Shown here: positions 1-11,104 of the stretch, piece by piece
How positions within the stretch are numbered: the first letter of the stretch is position 1
Layout of the letters: every line of letters starts with the position of its first letter
Assembly: GCA_021613375.1 (NCBI GenBank)
Contig: CM038710.1
Coordinates: 25,938,667 to 26,002,666 of the forward strand
From: Megaleporinus macrocephalus
Lineage: Eukaryota > Chordata > Actinopteri > Characiformes > Anostomidae
Length of the DNA: 64,000 bases
Direction of reading: 5' to 3'
The notes under the pieces: model-generated
The model's input: only the letters and a program-made list of their open reading frames with translations
The model's database searches: none
What the model was told of the DNA's origin: nothing
Position numbers and translations under genes: made by a program

Positions 1-567
1 CATCCCAGGATGAACTGAAAGCTTATTGCTTGAAGGAATAGAAAATAGGAGGAGATTGACAGAATATAAGTGTAGAGACAGAATTGCATATAAACTTATC
101 GAGTTACGTTAAGAAGAGCAGAGTTACAAGTGGGTCAGACTACTCTTACATTTACGGACGAGTTTACGTACTACGTTAGTTATTAAGCCTGTTGGAAAAC
201 GTAATTTTAAGAATGTTCTTAAGTATGAAGTTACAAAACACTTAGTATTAAGAGCAACCGCTTTCTTACAAAGTCTTCAAACTACCATCTTTAGAGCAAT
301 GTCCATCTTTTCAAATCCAAACCAGCTCCACGCAAATGATTTTGATCCTTGCCTAGGAATTTAATCTAAGGCGGTAGACTGTTGGGTGTGTTGTTCAGGC
401 AACTGTGCTAGCTTTAGCGTATGCTAGAACACAGTATGGGCACTCAAAGCGCACTTGTGGCAGCCTGAACTAAAGCACGAGGAGTTGGTGTTTTGATTGT
501 TTTTTTTTCTGTTAACACTCAATTCAGATATTATTTAAAACAATATATATTGCACACTTCTAATTGG
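1..567. other. noncoding single-copy sequence
   Basis: I see no gene, RNA or clear repeat here. The sequence is AT-rich with stops in all frames. Confidence 0.5.
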
Positions 568-637
568 TATCAAAACTTGGAGTCAATAAACAAAATTGGA
601 ATTGGAATCGATTAAATTCAAATGATACCCGCCCCTG
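568..637. mobile_element. fragment resembling the end of a fish hAT-type MITE
   Basis: The stretch has the pattern GGAATCGATTAAATTCAAAT followed by GATACCCGCCCCTG. It resembles the terminal part of abundant fish elements that end in GATACCCA-CCCTA. No second terminus or target duplication is visible, so this would be a remnant. The assignment is from memory of the family pattern. Confidence 0.35.
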
Positions 638-2099
638 TTTAGGATAGTATGATTTACAGTGAGCTATAAAAATGAACGAAATTGAACCGCTGCAGGCAGA
701 CATTTCAGACCAGGGTTGTATTCACAAAGCAAGACTGGTCTTGGACCAGATTCGTCTATATCTATTGCCGTTCGACCACATCTGGGGTAAAGGGAGGGTT
801 GCATAAATGAGATTTTTCGCCAAACCATTTTGTTTTAAATGAACAGAGCTTTTGAGCTGAGCCTGTTAGCAAATGCTTCATCACGATTCCACCATAGCCG
901 TATGGTTGCCTTGGAGCCTTCATCCCCTCCTACATGATGGGCAGCTTATACGGCCAACCCTCACATTCTGTGAAGAGCTTCTCGTGGCCGTCACTACACC
1001 ATCAGTCGTGACATGCGGGTTTCCAGAAGACTCAAGGTTCTAATGTGGCTTCCAGTGCAACCCTGGAGGCCCATTGAAGCCTACAGCCTGTCCTCCAGTG
1101 CTGGCGTCTCTGTCTCTGTTTCTCCAACATTGTCGCCAGGCTTTCCGTTCAGTCCTCAGAGGCCCTTTGTCTCTGCTGCTCAGCTCTACACAATCATAAA
1201 GAAGAGATGTGTCGCTCATGACTCATTCTATTCACCATGCCTCGTCTTTTCTTGCTCTGTCTCCCTGCACAGAAATGAAAAGAAGTGGATGGAAAAAAGC
1301 CCCATCAAACCATCTTGAACAGTCAGTAGCCTTGGAAGATAAATGCGGAATTATCTTTGAAAAGGGTGATGCTTTTATCAAGCTTGCCATCATTAAAAAA
1401 AAAATCCCCTTGATAAAGCGGCTTTATAAGTTGATTGGAGCATTTCTTTATGTCTTAGGGCTCATTGCCCAGTTTTAAAAATGTTTGCCTTTAATGAAGG
1501 GGTTGTAACCGAAAGTGCTTTTCTGTTTGTTTTCAGTCGCGGTCACCGCCAACGATACCAAGGAAAAGGGTTAATTGATTATCTGATGTGGCAATAAATT
1601 ACGGTTAAATTAATGGCAACTTGGCTGCAGTTGTTAAATTCCATTAGTAAACAGCAGCCATCGGCATGCATGCACGCACAAACGCCTGCTCCAAGCCTAT
1701 CCCTTTCTGATCAGTTCAAACACCCAGCGAGGATCTTTTCGTATATCAATTAACGGCCGTACTGTGTTTACGAAGTGTCAGAATGATGAAGAGCTTGTGC
1801 TGTTGGGCCTGCGCCGGAGCAAATGAATGTCCACGTGTGGCGCTTGCGTCACAGCTTATGCTGCCTATTAAGCTGGGCAGCCATGCATCTCAAGATCGGA
1901 GAATGCTCCTAGACGGCGCCGAGACAGCCTGCACATCAGCCTGCAACAGTACGGTCTTGCCTAGACGTTCGCGATTGATTGTTTGGCTGCCTCAAAGTCC
2001 ACTCGCTCAGCCTCAAATGCTCTTATTTGATTTCTCTGACTCCTGTGGAAACACCGCACATGGCTTGGTGGAGGGAGAAGGGGCCTTCAGCGCTCAGGC
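638..2099. other. noncoding single-copy sequence
   Basis: No recognised gene or repeat. Open frames of up to 129 codons (for example 1783-2172) show no known domain and run into the T/AT tract at 2100. Base composition is balanced compared with the AT-rich flanks, so parts could be conserved noncoding sequence. That is inference only. Confidence 0.4.
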
Positions 2100-2159
2100 T
2101 TTTTTTTTTTATATATATATATTGGATTGGGCTGTGTACCAGACATGGTCCAATCCAAT
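2100..2159. repeat. T11 run, (AT)6 and CCAAT-bearing inverted repeat
   Basis: A run of 11 T is followed by a short AT repeat. Then ATTGGATTGG (2121-2130) is repeated exactly in inverse orientation as CCAATCCAAT (2150-2159), with a 19-base spacer that itself holds ACCA/TGGT. It could form a small hairpin. Each arm carries CCAAT-box cores. Confidence 0.7.
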
Positions 2160-3957
2160 AGTCACTCCTTAGCCTACTAAAGAGTGAGCTCTGTCACTTA
2201 GACCCCACTTTCGCAAGGCTAGATTCTTGCAGTGTCGTTCTTTATCATACTCAGAGTCGTGATTTTCCACAAACTGAGTCATTTGCACATATTTGCCTCA
2301 GCAAGAATGCGATATGTCAGCGCGTCTGCGGCACGGTGGCAGCATATCTCTCTGCATCTTTCTGCATCTCAGACAGAGTGCCAGATCTGTGCTGGATCCC
2401 CTCCCAGACCTTTGAAGAGAGTTATGTCGTTTACAGAACTAACGGATTTCCTCTAGAACATTAATGACATAAGGGAGCGTTCCACCTCACAAGCGAGGGA
2501 TCCCATCTCTCTCATCCGACTTCATCAGACCCTTAATGACTCCCTTGGTCTGTTTGGATAGATTCCAGCGTAAATAGTCTCCTCACCCTTTCAATATCTC
2601 TGGGCTAGCAGCTTTTCTCCATCTGCCTCGGAAGGCTCAGGGCTTAGAGCTTCCACCTGATTCGTAGAAACAGTGATGAGGATTCGAGTCAGTGACTCAG
2701 ACTCAAGTTGGCGGCCTCGACTGGCTCCTTAGTGACATAAACAAGTATGATAGATATCGCAATAGCTACTTCAGCTGATCCAGCTGACGTTTTATTAAGT
2801 TATAGATCATGTTTTTTGTCTTTTGGTCTTTCTAGTGGTAAAACTGTTTATACTTTGATCCCCAGTGATGCTACAGGCATCAGTGGCTGAGAGTCTCAAA
2901 CAGCAGCGGCCCTCTATTACTCAGCACAATGTTAGCCAGTGTGGACATCTGTTAACATAACAGAATTGGCAGTAAGAGCTCTACTCCAAGCACCTTGAGC
3001 TGTTTAATGCCATCGTGTTATTAGTTCAAAAATGGGTGTGATGGCTAGGAGAAAAGCTTTTTCCACCCAGCTCTTATGTCACTGGGGGAGGTTGAGCTAG
3101 CAGGTGGGGCTGCACATTGATACATTGTGGGTTTCAGCTAGATTAGTTCTTGTATTAGTTAGCTAGCTTACATGCTGTATAAACTATAGAAGTTGATTTG
3201 CCTTTTCCACATTTCAGTTCTATCTTTTAATTTGAAGGGTTTTCTATAATGAAAGGCTTGTTGTTGGAAAGCAATTTGAACCCTTTTTCCTTTAGGGTGG
3301 TACATAACCGCCAAGCAGAATTATTAAGAAGTCCTACAGCAAGATATGTCATAATTATGAGAATGTATCTTATTTTAAATATGAAATCTTAGTGTCATTG
3401 AGCAGTATACCTGGAAGGTTGATACTTTAATTGGTTCTCAAATCTGTTTTAATACACTAGTAAAGATCGGTCAGACCTTGAGACACTGCATCGTTACTAA
3501 TTGAGCATCTTGAAAGGCACGGCAGTCGTCATGGATACAAACTACAACATCATAAATGTCTCTAGGCTGGATTTGTTGTCACACAAGATGTGATCTGGCT
3601 TTTATTTAAAGTTTTAGATCCACAGGGAGTCGAGCTAAGAAGCAGAAATCGCAGGCTGCATGGGAATTTTGGCATGTCACTCAAGGTGCTCGATGGGAAT
3701 AACACATATTGCATGTATAAAGTGTATTTTGATATTGCCGCTGTGAAATACTACGTTGCATGCGGCACAGTGCAACATGCCACGCAGCGCGATACTGCCT
3801 TCTGTGTGAAATAGGTTTAAGATTGCTCTGTGATTTTAGCCAGACGTAATGTGAGATTTGATTAATTCAGTCACCTGCGTGGTTAAATCAAGCCAAAAAC
3901 AGCATCTAGCCTATTAGCTAGACAACAGGTGTTATGGCATTACGTCTTTTCACAAAA
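2160..3957. other. noncoding single-copy sequence
   Basis: Nothing recognisable as a gene, RNA or mobile element. The short open frames at 2232-2456 and 3590-3814 have no domain features. Confidence 0.45.
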
Positions 3958-4096
3958 ATGAGATCTTTGACCTCATGTAATATTAAAATATGAGATATTT
4001 TCTCATGATTGACGTACTGTCTCATAATTCTGACAGAATTTCTTGTACTTATGAGATGATTTGTTTCTGAATTATGACATCTCATAAAAACGACAT
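3958..4096. repeat. degenerate repeat of TCATAATTATGAGA-like units
   Basis: The words TGAGAT, CTCATAATTCTGA, TTATGAGATGA and ATTATGACATCTCAT recur in both orientations, spaced about 15-40 bases. This looks like the short, partly palindromic simple repeat often seen in fish genomes. It is too degenerate to give a firm unit length. Confidence 0.55.
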
Positions 4097-5651
4097 GCTG
4101 AAGGGTTTACTTGTTGTTCCACTTGCCAGTTTTTAGTACACTTAACACCAACAGCGGTTTTAAGTGTCTAGCTATGTGCCTTTATTTCTGTTTTTCCCAG
4201 GAAAAAAGTGCACAGTAGCACCTTTTCATAACTTAATGTTTCAAAACAGAACAATAAAATAAACAGTGTGGAAACAAGACAGGGTGTCTGGAGTCAATGC
4301 AACTTTTAAAAATATAATATATAACAAAAGATGAAGACATTCCAAATGACTCAGTTTTACCTTAGTGAGCTTTTTTCTAAGAGTGTAGGGATTTACTTTT
4401 GTAAAAGGCAATGTCTGCAGCACAATGCACCTAAAATGATCTCAGAAAACTCAAGACATGATGTACACTCGCACCGCAGAGACTCAAAGTTCGACTCTGA
4501 CTTGCATGAATGTTCCACCTTGAATTGTCCACAGAGTTTTTTGTGCTGTTTTCCAAACATTTACAGGTTTGTACGGACACAGTGGTGTAGTGGTGGACGA
4601 GTGCGTATTTATTTTGTAAGGTCTCAGAGAGTCGCTCAGACACACAGCCAGCCGGCAAACCAATACAAGGGCAATGCAGGGAAAAGTAAATGTTATTACA
4701 AGCCCCAGCGGAGTCGGCGTTCCGAACCACACATATATCCAGCCCTCTGTTTGCCAGACGAATCGAGGTTGGTTTTATTTGATAGGACACAGAGTAAGAC
4801 AACGTAAATTCATTTTCAAAGCCATGCATTCAACCCGAACACTTCCTTCTTTTCATGAAAGAGCCAATTTGCAGAGCTGCTGGGATACATGACGTTCGCT
4901 TTATTGAGGAGGACTCAGCTTTAGTTTCATATCAGTGGGTAAGAACTACCTTTTCCTAATGACTCACAGTTAAAGCCCAATTTTAGAGATGCATTAGTCA
5001 CGATAAAGGGAGCAAATCAATGATGGAAATCCAGTGGATTCCAGCAATACCGTGTTATTAATAGCATCTGCGTTCTGCGTGCGTATTTGTGTGCATCGAC
5101 TTGCAGAGGTGTCTCCCATTGCATGAGTTGTGATGTGGAAAAATATTTCCGATTCATATTGACACTTTTTCAAGGTTCTGCCATTCTCTGTGTCTCTCTT
5201 GTCTTTTAGTGAAGAAAATGCTATCTTTAAGGGAAATCGTCTCAAATTTCTTTTTGATATGCTAGATATTTATCATTTTAGACAAACAGATAGCATATCA
5301 AGACACTGTATACATGGAATTGTATAGTGTAACTTAACACAACTCTGTCCAGCAATAAAGAGACTCACTGTGGAGCCTCATTGCAGTGAGTAAGAAAATA
5401 CTCACATGGTGTTAGTATTTCTACAACAATTTTGGTTACTGACATTTGTCTTTCTTTTAAATCAACAAATGACATTGCCTCATTCCAGTGGCACATAAAT
5501 TGGTTTACTTTAAGCATTGTATCAAAAATTATAAAGTAAGAAACATGGGACACATGACCAGATTTTTTCTGAAAAAAAAATTTCTGAAAAGCATCTTGGT
5601 GCAAAGATCAGTCTGTATATTCTCTACCAGTTGAGTGATGTTAACAGGAAG
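4097..5651. other. noncoding sequence
   Basis: No gene recognised. The region contains the longest methionine-initiated plus-strand frame that is not low-complexity or repeat-derived (4331-4807, 158 codons). It shows no domain, has cysteine and arginine scattered as in random translation, and overlaps equally open antisense frames. I treat it as chance. Confidence 0.45.
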
Positions 5652-5818
5652 ACGGTTTTGGAAAACTGGTCCCTTATTGAAGAAGGTGAAAGTATTTCTA
5701 AGTAATACTAACATGTTGTTAAACCTATTATGATATATACATAATAGGTTTAACAACCTGTCAGTATTACTTAGAAATACTTTCGCCATCTTCAATAAGG
5801 GTCCAGTTTTCCAAAACC

Positions 5819-5820
<2 letters not shown>
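5652..5820. repeat. 169-bp near-perfect palindrome (fold-back element)
   Basis: The left arm (5652-5732) and right arm (5740-5820) are 81 bases each and complementary, with only 5 mismatches by direct comparison (about 94%). The spacer is 7 bases, ATATATA. The element begins ACGGTTTTGG and ends CCAAAACCGT, and its right end touches a long (TA)n tract. It may be a palindromic MITE or an inverted duplication made during replication. No target duplication can be defined because the right flank is TA repeat. Transcribed on either strand, it would form a long hairpin RNA. Confidence 0.9.

Positions 5821-5905
<85 letters not shown>
5821..5905. repeat. (TA)n microsatellite, about 42 units
   Basis: Uninterrupted alternating AT directly abuts the palindrome's right end. 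AT tracts of this length readily extrude cruciforms. Confidence 0.98.
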
Positions 5906-5906
<1 letters not shown>

Positions 5907-7358
5907 TCATGTCTCATGGCTCTCTTGCTGTTAGAACTTTTTCAGGTCAAAGATTATATTAGTGGGTTTAGGATCTCCAGGCAAGACTCAGTTGGATGAA
6001 CAAAGTGTAATTTACAGTTTCAGGGGTTAGTAAAAAGAAATAGCCGTGTAATTTTTATGAAGTTATAAAAATCAGTGAAGCAGGGACTCCTCAGATAAAA
6101 TGTATGCTATGACATAAATTCAGTGCATGCAAGGCCGGGGCTAAAATGAAGCCGAAATTGCTATTTCCTTATCCATTGTTCAGGTGGCTTTCCATAAAAC
6201 ACTTTTTTGAAAGGTTTTATCAGCATCTCACAGTTTTGTGTTTTTTTGGCCCAGACAATGACAGAATTGACCTAGAAGAGTCAGGCCACAATTGTTTTTG
6301 ACCGAGGAAACGTGGAGGAGTGTTGGTCCCATAGTTCTTTTTGCGTGTTTTTATTTAATCAATAAAAAAAGCCAAGAGCGTCACTTCAGAACTGTTAAGC
6401 AATTCAGCCCACCGTCTTTGCACGTCTAAAAGCACCATGTACACGGAATCCTGTTCAGAACGGAATGTTTTGTTTTGTTTGTTTGTTTTGGGTTTGTTTT
6501 TTGTTTTTTTTTGGGGGGGGGGTGACACTTCCTTTTTGTGACATGTTTTGTCATAACCGAGATCAGCCCTCTTGCTCATTAATTTCTGCACTGCCCTCAT
6601 GCTTGTCACATCTGACAAGCAAAAAGAATGAATTTCCTGCGGCGTTGTGCCTAATCAAAAAAGATTGTTTTATTGTTCTACCAACCTCTATTTGCATTTT
6701 AGTCACATCAGTCAGGTGCATTTCTCTTTTATTTCTCAATATCACTTCCTTTGCAGAGGACTTTGGCACTGCTCATTGTTATTCTCTGACATTTTCTGTT
6801 TTTTTTTTCTTTGTGATAACATTTCTATCAGAAACGATGCACCTAATTAAAACAAAAAAGCATGACATTCATTAGTAATCCGTCCATGAATTCAATAAAG
6901 CGGCTCGAAGCCACAACCCGAGGTCAAATGAGTCAAGCCTGACTTACGTTATTCGAAATGCCACGTTGTCGAACAATTAAACGCAAACCACGTCCAGGAG
7001 CATGTATCCAAACAGTCAGTGATGGCTTTATTGTGTCTTTTACGGAGCTTTACTTTTACGTTGGTGCACACGTCAAAGCAAAACAGAAGACGCATACACC
7101 AGAATGGCTGAATACGTATGGATCAGGACTGTATTGTAAAGGCCAAAGAAGTCTATGAGTTGGTTTAAGAAGCAGCTATGCTGTCAATTACGGGCCGGAA
7201 GTTGCTGCGAGTGCAGCATGAGTTTCTGTAATAAGATTTGGTGCTGTGTGTGATATTTCAATCTGGTAATGCCCCTGGAGCACAGTAGAAAACATGGCAT
7301 GAATATGAGCCTCGGCTCATGACGCATTGGAGTAATGCTCTGCATCTGCAAACGCTAT
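5906..7358. other. noncoding sequence with a T/G-rich patch
   Basis: No gene seen. At 6467-6523 a (GTTT)n-like patch turns into a T run followed by about ten G. The 136-codon frame over it (6465-6875) is low complexity at its start and shows no domain. Confidence 0.45.
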
Positions 7359-7434
7359 TCCCCCCAGTTCTCTCTTGCTCACTTTCTCTCTCGTTCCCTC
7401 TCTCGCACTCATACAGGCACTCACACACACAGAA
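7359..7434. repeat. CT-rich and CA-rich low-complexity patch
   Basis: A pyrimidine-rich stretch of CTCTCT words ends in a short CACACACA run. Confidence 0.6.
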
Positions 7435-8157
7435 CAGCCGCTTTATGTCCGTGTTTTTACTGCTCGCGAGATGAGCATGTGTGTTCGGAGGGTAATTAAA
7501 GCTTCTCTGACCGATCCATCTCTCTCCCCCGTTCCCCCGCTGTCTCGCTTTTTTATTTTCATTTCAGATTTCTTGTTTCCCCCCTTATACAGAGAGGGAC
7601 TGTCATGGCTGCGAAAGCCAGGGATGTTTCTTTGCACAGGTCTCCTAGCAGACAGCTGAAATTTGTATTCCGGAAGCTTCCCCCTCCACCGAGGGCTTCC
7701 TCTGAGCTCTGTGCCGGAAAAGTCACGTTCGCGTTTTTCAAAAGCGTCCGACAAACCGACAATGACATTGAGCCAAAATTATTTATGGGAGGGAGACAGA
7801 GGAGCAAAGTTTGTCTTCAAAGAAGAGAGTTTTCACAGAGGTGATTCAACATCCACAGATGTCAGCCACTACACTCCTCTCCCCTGTGGGACACGCGTGA
7901 GCACACACACGCGCCATTGTGGCTTTTTTCATGCAAGTCATGCCATATGGATGAAGCTGGTTTAGACCGGGAGCTGATTTGTGCTGTGTTTTCTAAGAGA
8001 GCTCAGTGAAGAAGACGGTACTACTGACTGTATATGAAGAATAGTGTATATCTTCGTCTTCAAAACATCTGTTGTTCAAAAATCTGGTATGTTTTCTTGC
8101 TCAACAGGGCTAAGAAGTGCTTACGTTAAGAGAAAGGGGAAAAATAAGTGACATGCA
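7435..8157. other. single-copy noncoding block, possible conserved element
   Basis: The stretch is non-repetitive with balanced GC. Overlapping short frames (7605-7844 on plus, 7443-7754 on minus) look random. A composition unlike the AT-rich flanks makes a conserved noncoding element possible, but I cannot test conservation. Confidence 0.3.
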
Positions 8158-8640
8158 AAACAATTATGAATCACTGAGTGCTTTCAGATGCACCTAATAA
8201 TCCGATCAGAATCAAATTTCTGCAGTTATCTGATTCTTGGAGTGGTCATATAAGCAGCATGCTCTGATGTACATGTATACTCTTGCATTACTTTCTATTA
8301 TTATTTAATTATTTATGCATTTATTGCATTTCTTTCTATGATTGAGCATAAATAGAGTGCGGTACTGGAAATACGCAAGCGGCATTCAACACAGCAACCG
8401 CGAGATGGCAAATAAACACTTTTGATGAAATACAGCATTTAAATATTCTTTAATTTCTAAATAATGTATATTTATATTTGCAGGTGAAGTTTTTTTTTTG
8501 TTGTTTTACATAACGCCATGTCTTCCTCTGTGAGTTTGCGAAGTGCATGTAAATATAGTTTAATTTTGTATGTAGATGCACTCATTGTTTTGGTGTAATG
8601 TGCAAGGACTGGTGATTATCCAAACAACAAACAACAGCAA
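8158..8640. mobile_element. possible degenerate MITE-type repeat
   Basis: The left part reads CAGATGCACCTAATAATCC followed by a TCTGATTCTTGGAGTGGTCA motif. The right part carries GTAGATGCACTCATTG and GTGTAATGTGCAAGG. These words recall a common fish inverted-repeat element with AATCCGATCAGA and TTACACCAAAACA motifs. No intact termini or target duplication were found. Confidence 0.3.
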
Positions 8641-8780
8641 ATGAAGCAGACCCTGGTGAAACAAAGTAGTCTGCATCAACAAACACATAAAGATATCTCA
8701 GGTGTTTCCTTTCAACTTCTTTTAACTAAACTTGTGTGTAACTGTAACATGGACAAAGTAGTCAGGCGTTCGTGGATGTG
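8641..8780. other. noncoding flank of the hAT MITE
   Basis: AT-rich, with no feature seen. Confidence 0.4.
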
Positions 8781-8788
8781 GATAAAAG

Positions 8789-9138
8789 CAGTGCTTAATT
8801 TGTGCTGGATGTTGCCGGAAAAAGATCCGGCACTTTTCATATTTCAGGTACCTGTGTTCCAGAACTTATTCATGTGAATCCACCACCTTTGAGGTCTTTA
8901 TTTTTGTAGGACACCAAAAACTATTCGTCCAGTGGCATCTCTGAGATGTTATGGTTGCAGCTCCTTAATGCACTCATTAAAGCTAGGATTATTTTATTGT
9001 ATAGAATGCTACTATGTTAGATGGACACTTGAAGCACTGTTGTGTCTATGTGTTCCAGGACCTTTTCCATCACTGCCACTTGCTGGATCACCCCACCTTT
9101 AGTGTTCCATTACCTGATCTTTTACAAATTAAACACTG
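8789..9138. mobile_element. complete 350-bp hAT-type MITE with 8-bp target duplication
   Basis: The element begins CAGTGCTTAATTTG and ends CAAATTAAACACTG. These are inverted repeats matching at 12 of 14 positions. It is flanked on both sides by the perfect 8-bp direct repeat GATAAAAG (8781-8788 and 9139-9146). CAGTG ends with an 8-bp duplication are the signature of hAT-superfamily transposition. It has no transposase and would have been mobilised in trans. The interior holds a small GCCGGA...TCCGGC inverted repeat near the left end. Confidence 0.88.
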
Positions 9139-9162
9139 GATAAAAGCTTTGCTGGTAACCGG

Positions 9163-9571
9163 TGTCTCCACAAACACACCACCAGGTAACACACAACACA
9201 ATACAGGGAGTAGGCTAAATCAAAAGTCAGAAGTCAAAAACAGGCGAGGGTCAAAACCAGAGATCACTAAGCGAACAATCCAAAAAGGGCTAAGCAGAGA
9301 CATAAACGTAATAACAGGCAAAGAGTTCGTAACCAGGTAGACACAGCAAACAATACACAAAGGACAAGGCAAAAAGTCGAGAGTCGGAAAACGGATACGG
9401 ATACAGAGCTTAAATAGTCCACGCTCTAATCAGAATTCAGGTGAACCTGATCGATAACGGTCAGCTGACCGAGAGTCCGGAGTCACGTGATCTACTGATG
9501 CTTGCTGGGAAATGAAGTTCATGGACGTATGCAGCAAGTCCTGCGTAGCAGCGTTGGCGGGCGGTGTGACA
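9163..9571 (-). mobile_element. probable solo LTR of a Gypsy-type retrotransposon
   Basis: Read on the minus strand, it starts TGTCACACCG, includes a TATA-like TATTTAAGC (9408-9416 region) and runs on with pyrimidine-rich CTGTTT/CTCTG words of the type seen in fish Gypsy LTRs. It ends GGAGACA, giving TG...CA termini of about 409 bp. An alternative left boundary at 9191 would give a 5-bp direct repeat GTAAC on both sides (9186-9190 and 9572-9576) but loses the TG...CA end. No internal coding region or second LTR is present. Family and exact ends are uncertain. Confidence 0.55.
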
Positions 9572-9576
9572 GTAAC

Positions 9577-11057
9577 TTTGAAAGACTAGATGGATACAGT
9601 GTGTACGTATGGTAGATTGGGTAGCCTGTAACTAAATTGTAATATTTGTGTTAGTATAATATAATAATGTATATCGGACAGTCTGTTTACCTTTGTGGGC
9701 GGAGCACTGAGGCAGAGACTGGATGTCTTACTACACTAATCTATCAAAATCACAATCCCAAGAATCCATGTATTATGATATTAATGTTGTAACCCCTCAG
9801 ACGTTAGGCTTAATGTTTAGTTAGTTTTACTTACTGTAAAATTAAAAAGTAATCATAGGTTTTGTTGTTTGTTTACTGTGATTTAGCTGTTTTTTTAACA
9901 CCTATGTCTGATCCGCTAAATACTCATACAACATCCACATTAATATTGTAATAGCATTTAAACATGCATAGGACAAGTGTTGGAGTAAACATGGCACTGC
10001 CTTTCGGTTTTTATAAGATGTCAGAGTGTAAGGCAGAATTAACTATTAGTTATTTTATATACAATAATAACAAAACAGTGTGGATTAAAATAGTACTGCA
10101 AATTATAAATGGTACTTGTTAATAGCATGTGGAAATGTAATATTGCACACAATGTGCATTTTCTTTGGACCTCCTCTTTGAGTGGTTCAATCTGATGACT
10201 GTGTCAATAGAAGAAAAATAGGATGAAGTTTAATGTCAGTTCTTTTGGCCAGTTTGCCATGAAATATTCACACAATGTCCAAATGATGCTTTTCTGTACT
10301 GATGACACGGTTATGTGTTCTTGGTTAACTGTATCCCGCGGAGAGTTTACAAAAAGACTCTTTAAATCAAGTCCTTATGGCATCCTAAACAGGTGTTTAA
10401 TGAAGTGGAAACCTTTGTGTCGCTCATTGATTACCCTCTGACATAAGGTGCAGTAAAACTACCTCCAGTAACTGCCAGAATGATAGAATTATTTGTGTAA
10501 ATGAGGAATACAAATTCTTACGCATAATACAGATGCCTCCACACAGATGTATTTCCTGAGAAAACTAAGAAATTAATGAACCATCCCAACGAGTGTCAAA
10601 TATAAAAATCTGCTGCTAAAGCGTTTGTAGCTTCATTGCAAGAGCAAACCCCCAGAATGACAATGCTTTCACATCACTGTCATTATTTCAGCAATATCTC
10701 AGGAATACATCTCTGTTTTGTAGTCTGTGTCATGGGTCTTGAGTAGAAAGTGCCATGTTTAATTCTTTATTGACAAAAGTGACACTTTTACATCTTGTTT
10801 AAGAATTTCAAAATTAATAAGGAGCAGTTTAGTTTTAATGAAGTGATTTTCCAGGATTCAGGTAAGGTCACCTCACTTAAAAGATGCATGTATTAATTAG
10901 ATTGTTTTGCACACCAGTATGATAAACATTGTATGTTTTGCTTTAAATCGTTTAGACACCTGTTAAAAATATCTCTGTTACCTTTTTTAATAATGGAAAA
11001 TCTCCACTGATTAAAAGACATTCTGCATGATTCAGTCTTTAAGCTATAAACTAAGAC
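9577..11057. other. AT-rich noncoding sequence
   Basis: No gene, RNA or clear repeat seen. Confidence 0.45.
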
Positions 11058-11064
11058 ATTAAGA

Positions 11065-11104
11065 GTGGTTTGATGTGAAATGGTGCATTGTAGAGAAACT
11101 TGCT
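11065..11104 (+). mobile_element. solitary terminus of the AGAGTGGTTTGATGTG element family
   Basis: AGAGTGGTTTGATGTGAAAT followed by GGTGCATTGTAGAGAAAC closely matches both terminal inverted repeats of the element at 48402-49274. No matching opposite end is visible nearby. A weaker, same-orientation match lies at about 11638-11668. Confidence 0.6.

Noticed and set aside
4331..4807. 158-codon open frame on the plus strand
   Set aside because: No domain, signal or compositional bias, and antisense frames are equally open. The length is within chance for a window of this size.
8789..9138. Initially read as two separate inverted fragments
   Set aside because: The shared GATAAAAG duplication and the facing CAGTG ends show that they are the two termini of one element.
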